Shown here: positions 5,941-6,037 of the stretch, piece after piece
How positions within the stretch are numbered: position 1 is the stretch's first letter
Layout: each line of letters opens with the position of its first letter
Source: Chloroflexota bacterium
GTDB taxonomy: Bacteria; Chloroflexota; Anaerolineae; J102
Direction of reading: 5' to 3'
Assembly (NCBI GenBank): GCA_024276255.1
Contig: JAJRXO010000584.1
Coordinates: 1 to 6,037 of the forward strand
Length of the DNA: 6,037 nucleotides
The notes under the pieces: model-generated
The model's input: the letters and a program-made list of their open reading frames with translations, nothing else
What the model was told of the DNA's origin: nothing
Databases searched by the model: none
Made by a program: the position numbers and the translations under genes

Positions 5941-6037
5941 CTATGTCATCTGTGGCTCTATGTACGAAACAGGCACCACGGGCGGCAGCCCGCCGATACC
6001 GATGAAAAAATCAATCAGTGTTTTTCTGTGTTCATCT
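5941..6037. repeat. CATCTGTG-type repeat words at the right edge, possible dispersed repeat
   Basis: ctatgtcatctgtggctcta (5941-5960) and tttttctgtgttcatct (6021-6037) share the pattern c-t-(a/g)-t-g-t-(t)-c-a-t-c-t. The second copy runs off the window. Between them lies ggcgg-cagc-ccgcc (5981-5994), a short hairpin. I recall strings like 'ctgtgttcatctgtgg' as dispersed intergenic repeats in several bacterial phyla, but the copy number in this genome is unknown. Confidence 0.4.

Larger units (their letters stand above)
5632..6037. other. Gene-free region with several short repeats
   Basis: No convincing gene, tRNA or other RNA gene is visible in these 406 bases. Composition shifts from the GC-rich coding DNA to mixed A/C-rich and T-rich blocks. 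The stretch next to the glycosidase must hold its promoter, but I see no clear -35/-10 pair on the minus strand. The rest is made of repeats listed separately. The right end may belong to a dispersed repeat that continues past the window. Confidence 0.7.

Noticed and set aside
5981..5994. Hairpin ggcgg-cagc-ccgcc as a terminator
   Set aside because: No T tract follows the stem on either strand in the right place, and no gene ends nearby within the window.
5933..6037. Open frame running off the right edge, with an inner ATG at 6003 giving MKKSISVFLCSS like a signal peptide start
   Set aside because: There is no Shine-Dalgarno site before either ATG, the open stretch is only 35 codons, and both ends consist of CATCTGTG-type repeat words. 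It cannot be judged without sequence to the right.

Overview
The window reads as about 6 kb of a fairly GC-rich bacterial chromosome with four complete genes, all on the minus strand, and a 406-base gene-free stretch at the right end. I infer a Chloroflexota member (Anaerolineae/Caldilineae or Chloroflexia type). The main clue is the secreted protein, which ends in a Thr/Pro-rich tail followed by the terminal residues HHLYLPLIHSS. As I recall, a closing 'YLPL(V/I)' motif after a TP-rich linker is common in exported proteins of that phylum. The short A/C-rich and 'attgcgt' intergenic repeats fit, but no marker gene settles the taxonomy.

Reading in the direction of transcription (right to left): 5632-6037 holds no gene but several short repeats: a nested set of alternative hairpins, an 8-base-period array, a 16-base tandem pair, and CATCTGTG-type words at the edge. 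Next is a family 4 glycoside hydrolase, most like alpha-galactosidase MelA (5631-4225). After 57 bases comes a single-chain ADP-forming acyl-CoA synthetase (4167-2077). After only 3 bases comes a biotin-protein ligase without a DNA-binding domain (2073-1330). A candidate intrinsic terminator follows (1268-1297). The next gene, with its own candidate -10 box and ribosome binding site, encodes an exported protein of three fibronectin-III-like repeats (1218-55).

The first three genes probably form one transcript. Sugar release by the glycosidase feeds glycolysis. The ADP-forming synthetase can turn acetyl-CoA or another acyl-CoA into the acid plus ATP, or run in reverse. The biotin ligase would activate biotin-dependent acyl-CoA carboxylases. 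This joint role is inference from gene order. The exported protein looks like a separate unit.

Nothing here is clearly a new defence or mobile system. The items most worth a second look are the in-frame TGA-GTC-ATG junction between synthetase and biotin ligase, the C-terminal tail and paired cysteines of the exported protein, and the repeats upstream of the glycosidase.
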